Assembly (NCBI GenBank): GCA_029883145.1
Contig: JAOUJR010000075.1
Location: 1 to 8,097 of the forward strand
DNA from: Nitrospirota bacterium
GTDB taxonomy: Bacteria > Nitrospirota > Thermodesulfovibrionia > Thermodesulfovibrionales > SM23-35
Length of the DNA stretch: 8,097 bases
Direction of reading: 5' to 3'
Below are positions 5,386 to 8,097 of the stretch, piece by piece; position 1 is the stretch's first letter, and every line of letters begins with the position of its first letter. A program made the position numbers and the translations under genes. The notes under the pieces are model-generated. The model did no database searches. It saw only the letters and a program-made list of their open reading frames with translations, and was not told where the DNA came from.

Positions 5386-7880
5386 TAGAGCTCACAATAG
5401 ATGGCAAACGAATAACAGCAGAAAAAGGAGACACTATCCTTCAGGCTGCGCTGAAAAATGGCATATATATACCCAATCTCTGTTATGACAGGCGGCTGTT
5501 ACCTTATGCTGGTTGCAGGGTATGTATTGTAGAGATTGAGGGACAAAGGAAGCTTGAAGCTTCATGTGCAACACTTGCAAAGGACGGGATGGTGGTGCGG
5601 ACAGATACCCCTAAGATGAGAAAAGCCCGTCAGACTGTACTCGAACTTATGTTAGTACATCATCCCCTTGATTGTCCTATATGCGACAAGGCAGGTGAAT
5701 GCGACCTCCAGGACGTCGTATATAAGGTTGGAAAATCAGAAGGCCGATTTATCAGACATAGGAGAGAGGCACCTGCAGATGTAAGAGGTCCTTTAATAGA
5801 GTTGAATGCAAACAGATGTATCCTCTGCGGTAAATGCGTTAGGATTTGCGATGAACATCAGGGAAGAGTAGCATTGGGCTTTATCGGAAGGGGGTTCCCC
5901 ACATCTGTGCAGGCTGCTTTTGGGGAAATCCTCGAATGCGATTACTGTGGTCAGTGTGTAGATATATGTCCAACAGGTGCTATGCTAAGCAAGGCATACA
6001 GATTTGAGGCTCGCCCATTTTTCCTTGAGGAAAAGGATACAATATGTTCCTTCTGTAGCGTTGGTTGTACCCTCACATTAGGTATAAGAGAAGGAAAAAT
6101 ATTAAGGTCGAGGGGTAAGGAAGGTACAGGGGTAACGGATGGAAATCTTTGTGGCAGAGGTAGATTTGGATTTGACTATATTTACAGCGAAAGCCGTCTT
6201 AAAACACCGATGATAAGAAAAGATGGTGTACTTACACCTGCATCATGGGAAGAGGCTCTGGGTTACATCAACGATAACCTTAAATCCATAATAGATCATT
6301 ATGGACCTTCTTCAATAGGTGCAATAGGTTCACACAGATGCACCAATGAAGACAACTATATGCTACAAAAATTTATGAGGAACGTTATTGGCTCTCATAA
6401 CATTGATTCTTCTGCTGCCTTTGGTTATGCCTTAGTGGAGAAGGCGTGGGAGATGGCTTTTGGTCAGAAAAACCACAAGATTGACCTTAAATCACCTCTC
6501 AATAAAGATGTCATCCTTATTCTTGAATCTGACCCGAGCATAACCCATCCTATTTTTGGACTTAATATTATGTGGGCAAAAAGGAAAAAAGGTGCAAATC
6601 TTGTCGTTGCTGACAGTAGGGAGACAAAGCTCACAAGGTACAGCTCACAGTGGCTTAAAATAAAACCAGGGACAGGGGTAGCACTGTTGAACGGAATTAT
6701 GAAGGTTATTATAGACAAAGGTCTTTTTGATAAGGAAAAAGTTTCAACAGTTGCAGGGTTTTCATCACTCATGGAAGTAGTAAAAGAGTACACACCCGAA
6801 ACAGTTCATAAGATTACAGGAATTACCGAGGAAGAACTTACAACTGTTGCAGAGATATTTGCAAAGGCAAAGTCCAGGATGGTATCTCTTTCCATTGGTA
6901 TTTCTGAAAATACAAAAGGACTTGATACGGTTTTGGCTGCAGCGAATCTGATTAATTTACTTGGTGACAGCGCTGATTCACTCCAGATACCGGCAGAATA
7001 TTCCAATACCTTCGGCCTTTATCAAGTGATGAGGTTAATACCTGACGCTGTCCCAGGCTATAAGCTATCAGATAGATCAGGGAAAGATGTTTTAGAGATG
7101 CTCTATGAGACTGATTCTCTCAACGCATTGTATATTGTAGGAGAAGACCCTGTCGTAACCTTCCCTAATAGCTCAAAGATAATCGGGAGATTAAAGGCAT
7201 TGAACCTCCTGATAGTCCAGGACATCGCACTCACAGAGACCGCAAAATTAGCTAATGTGGTTTTGCCAGCATCAAGCTGGGCAGAAAAAGATGGCACTTT
7301 CACTAATGCTGAAGGACTTACACAGCGACTACATAAGGTGGTAAGTGCAACAGGCAATTCACTTCCTGACTGGCAGATTATCAGGAACCTATCACAGACG
7401 ATGGGGGAAGACATAGGCATTAAACATCTTGAGGATATCTCAGAAGAGATAAAAACGTCTCTTGAGTCCCATCAACCGTCACTTCCTTCGGGCAAAAGGG
7501 CTTTATATCCTGTCCACTATATTCCTGGTGAAGAATCTGATGCAGACTATCAGCTTTCTATGATCGTTAGGGATGTCTTACATCATTCAGGAAGCATATC
7601 AACAAGGTCTGAATCTCTCAACCTCGTTGCTTCTGAGGCATTACTTGAGATAAGTGAACAAGACGCTGAAAGGCGCGGTATTTTGGACAACAGCTATGTT
7701 AAGGTAAGTTCAAGGCGGGGTACTGTATATCTAAAGGCTAAAGTATCTGATGCAATCCCTGAGGGCACTGTGTATGTTCCGACACATTTTCCACATGGTC
7801 GCGTTAATACTTTGATTCACCTTCCAGTAAACGGTGGGATTTCTATAGATGCAGTAAAAGTTGAGCCAGTAAAGGCATAA
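5382..7880 (+). CDS. nuoG: NuoG-type iron-sulfur protein with formate-dehydrogenase-like domain lacking the catalytic Cys/Sec, copy 2
   Basis: This 832-residue paralogue of the protein at 976-3441 is about two thirds identical by eye, and about 72% over the first 120 residues by hand count. All cluster ligands sit at the same residue numbers: C34, C45, C48, C62; H94, C98, C101, C107; C146-C156; C186-C196; and C222, C225, C229, C257. The ferredoxin region reads CGKCVRICDEHQGR, close to family consensus, unlike copy 1. In the molybdopterin fold, NIDSSAAFGY places G348 where formate dehydrogenases have Cys/Sec. Formate-dehydrogenase signatures are otherwise well kept: SITHPIFGLNI (about 390), KPGTGVALLNG (about 428-438), LIPDAVPGY at 552-560, ALYIVGEDP, and a C-terminal cap with SRRGTVYLKAKV. 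This points to descent from an FdhA-like ancestor and a present role in electron transfer. Whether a pterin is still bound cannot be told. It overlaps nuoF copy 2 by four bases and lies one base before the DRTGG gene. Confidence 0.9.
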   Translation: MIELTIDGKRITAEKGDTILQAALKNGIYIPNLCYDRRLLPYAGCRVCIVEIEGQRKLEASCATLAKDGMVVRTDTPKMRKARQTVLELMLVHHPLDCPICDKAGECDLQDVVYKVGKSEGRFIRHRREAPADVRGPLIELNANRCILCGKCVRICDEHQGRVALGFIGRGFPTSVQAAFGEILECDYCGQCVDICPTGAMLSKAYRFEARPFFLEEKDTICSFCSVGCTLTLGIREGKILRSRGKEGTGVTDGNLCGRGRFGFDYIYSESRLKTPMIRKDGVLTPASWEEALGYINDNLKSIIDHYGPSSIGAIGSHRCTNEDNYMLQKFMRNVIGSHNIDSSAAFGYALVEKAWEMAFGQKNHKIDLKSPLNKDVILILESDPSITHPIFGLNIMWAKRKKGANLVVADSRETKLTRYSSQWLKIKPGTGVALLNGIMKVIIDKGLFDKEKVSTVAGFSSLMEVVKEYTPETVHKITGITEEELTTVAEIFAKAKSRMVSLSIGISENTKGLDTVLAAANLINLLGDSADSLQIPAEYSNTFGLYQVMRLIPDAVPGYKLSDRSGKDVLEMLYETDSLNALYIVGEDPVVTFPNSSKIIGRLKALNLLIVQDIALTETAKLANVVLPASSWAEKDGTFTNAEGLTQRLHKVVSATGNSLPDWQIIRNLSQTMGEDIGIKHLEDISEEIKTSLESHQPSLPSGKRALYPVHYIPGEESDADYQLSMIVRDVLHHSGSISTRSESLNLVASEALLEISEQDAERRGILDNSYVKVSSRRGTVYLKAKVSDAIPEGTVYVPTHFPHGRVNTLIHLPVNGGISIDAVKVEPVKA
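7871..7875 (+). promoter_or_regulatory. Ribosome binding site of the DRTGG-domain gene
   Basis: AAAGG lies six bases before the ATG at 7882, inside the last codons of nuoG copy 2. It is weaker than the other sites in the window. Together with the single-base gap it suggests co-translation with nuoG. Confidence 0.6.
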
Positions 7881-7881
7881 A

Positions 7882-8097
7882 ATGACTTTAAATGAAATTA
7901 AAGACATCCTTCAGGCAGAGGTTCTCACATTTAAGTTTGATGAGAATATGGACATTGAAATGGTCTGTAGCACTGACCTTATGAGTGATGTCTTGGCTTA
8001 TTCAAAACCAGGGGTACTCCTTTTAACAGGCCTAGTTGATGGTGCTGCAGTACGCACTGCTGATATTGCTCACGTAAAAGCGATTGTTTTTGTAAGG
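7882..8097 (+). CDS. DRTGG-domain protein, N-terminal part (3' truncated by window edge)
   Basis: Seventy-two codons are visible, starting MTLNEIKDIL and open to the window end. The pattern STDLMSDVLAYSKPG, then LLLTGL, VRTAD and AIVFVR, matches the small stand-alone DRTGG-domain proteins, usually about 110-120 residues, that occur beside [FeFe]-hydrogenase and HydABC/NuoEF-type clusters in anaerobes, often with PHP-domain and anti-sigma-like ATPase genes. No transmembrane segment or signal peptide is seen. The biochemical role of these proteins is not established; DRTGG domains are also fused to CBS or BioD-like and phosphotransacetylase domains, so a ligand-sensing or assembly role is only a guess. 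The start is set by AAAGG and the one-base gap after nuoG copy 2. The downstream genes should show whether the usual accessory set follows. Confidence 0.82.
   Translation, partial: MTLNEIKDILQAEVLTFKFDENMDIEMVCSTDLMSDVLAYSKPGVLLLTGLVDGAAVRTADIAHVKAIVFVR

Larger units (their letters stand above)
2..7880 (+). repeat. Tandem duplication of a nuoF-nuoG module (2-3441 and 4453-7880 are alignable copies)
   Basis: The segment from base 2 aligns codon by codon with that from 4453, with few indels: two residues in the SLBB region of NuoF, 13 in the NuoF tail, and about ten near residue 550 of NuoG. Gene order, ATGA overlap, Shine-Dalgarno spacing and every metal ligand are shared. The copies are diverged at DNA level, so this is an old duplication, or two acquisitions of related modules, rather than an assembly artefact. 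Confidence 0.9.

Noticed and set aside
2..7880. Assembly artefact producing a false tandem copy
   Set aside because: The copies differ at many sites including indels and domain-specific substitutions, which a duplicated contig segment would not show.
1..8097. Membrane complex I operon
   Set aside because: No membrane subunit is present, and the NuoF proteins carry the ferredoxin extension of soluble HydB-like enzymes. Distant complex I genes outside the window cannot be excluded.

Overview
The window holds two tandem, co-directional copies of a two-gene redox module, all on the + strand and packed like one operon. Each module is a HydB/NuoF-type flavin and iron-sulfur NAD(P)H-oxidising subunit followed by a NuoG-type iron-sulfur protein with a formate-dehydrogenase-like C-terminal half. 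Layout: the 3' end of nuoF copy 1 (2-979), nuoG copy 1 (976-3441), a 45-base spacer, complete nuoF copy 2 (3487-5385), nuoG copy 2 (5382-7880), then the first 72 codons of a DRTGG-domain protein (from 7882). Nearly every base is coding. No RNA gene, CRISPR array, insertion sequence, promoter or terminator can be supported.

Both NuoF proteins have the HydB/HndC-type layout of electron-bifurcating, NAD-linked enzymes. In the complete copy this is an N-terminal thioredoxin-like [2Fe-2S] domain, the FMN/NADH fold, an SLBB segment, the NuoF-type [4Fe-4S] site, and an added C-terminal 2x[4Fe-4S] ferredoxin domain. Both NuoG proteins keep every expected cluster ligand: [2Fe-2S], a His-Cys3 [4Fe-4S] site, two ferredoxin-type [4Fe-4S] sites and an N7-like CxxCxxxCx27C site. 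At the position where formate dehydrogenases carry the catalytic Cys or Sec, both have Gly348. The likely role is a soluble, multi-subunit NAD(P)H/ferredoxin electron-transfer or electron-bifurcating complex, in which the NuoG-like chain is an electron conduit or docking subunit rather than a formate dehydrogenase. That is inference. The third substrate or partner lies outside the window, as does any separate NuoE.

The DRTGG gene fits this reading, because such small proteins often sit beside HydABC/NuoEF-type and [FeFe]-hydrogenase gene clusters in anaerobes. The moderate-to-low GC content (not counted), the dense Fe-S content and the gene neighbourhood suggest a strict anaerobe, for example from Nitrospirota, Desulfobacterota or related groups. 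The sequence alone does not settle the taxon.

The most unusual point is the duplication of the whole nuoF-nuoG pair, with paralogues that are diverged (about two thirds identical by eye for NuoG) yet intact. Copy 1 has drifted further from family consensus than copy 2 at several cofactor-adjacent positions, which hints at two specialised versions of one complex.
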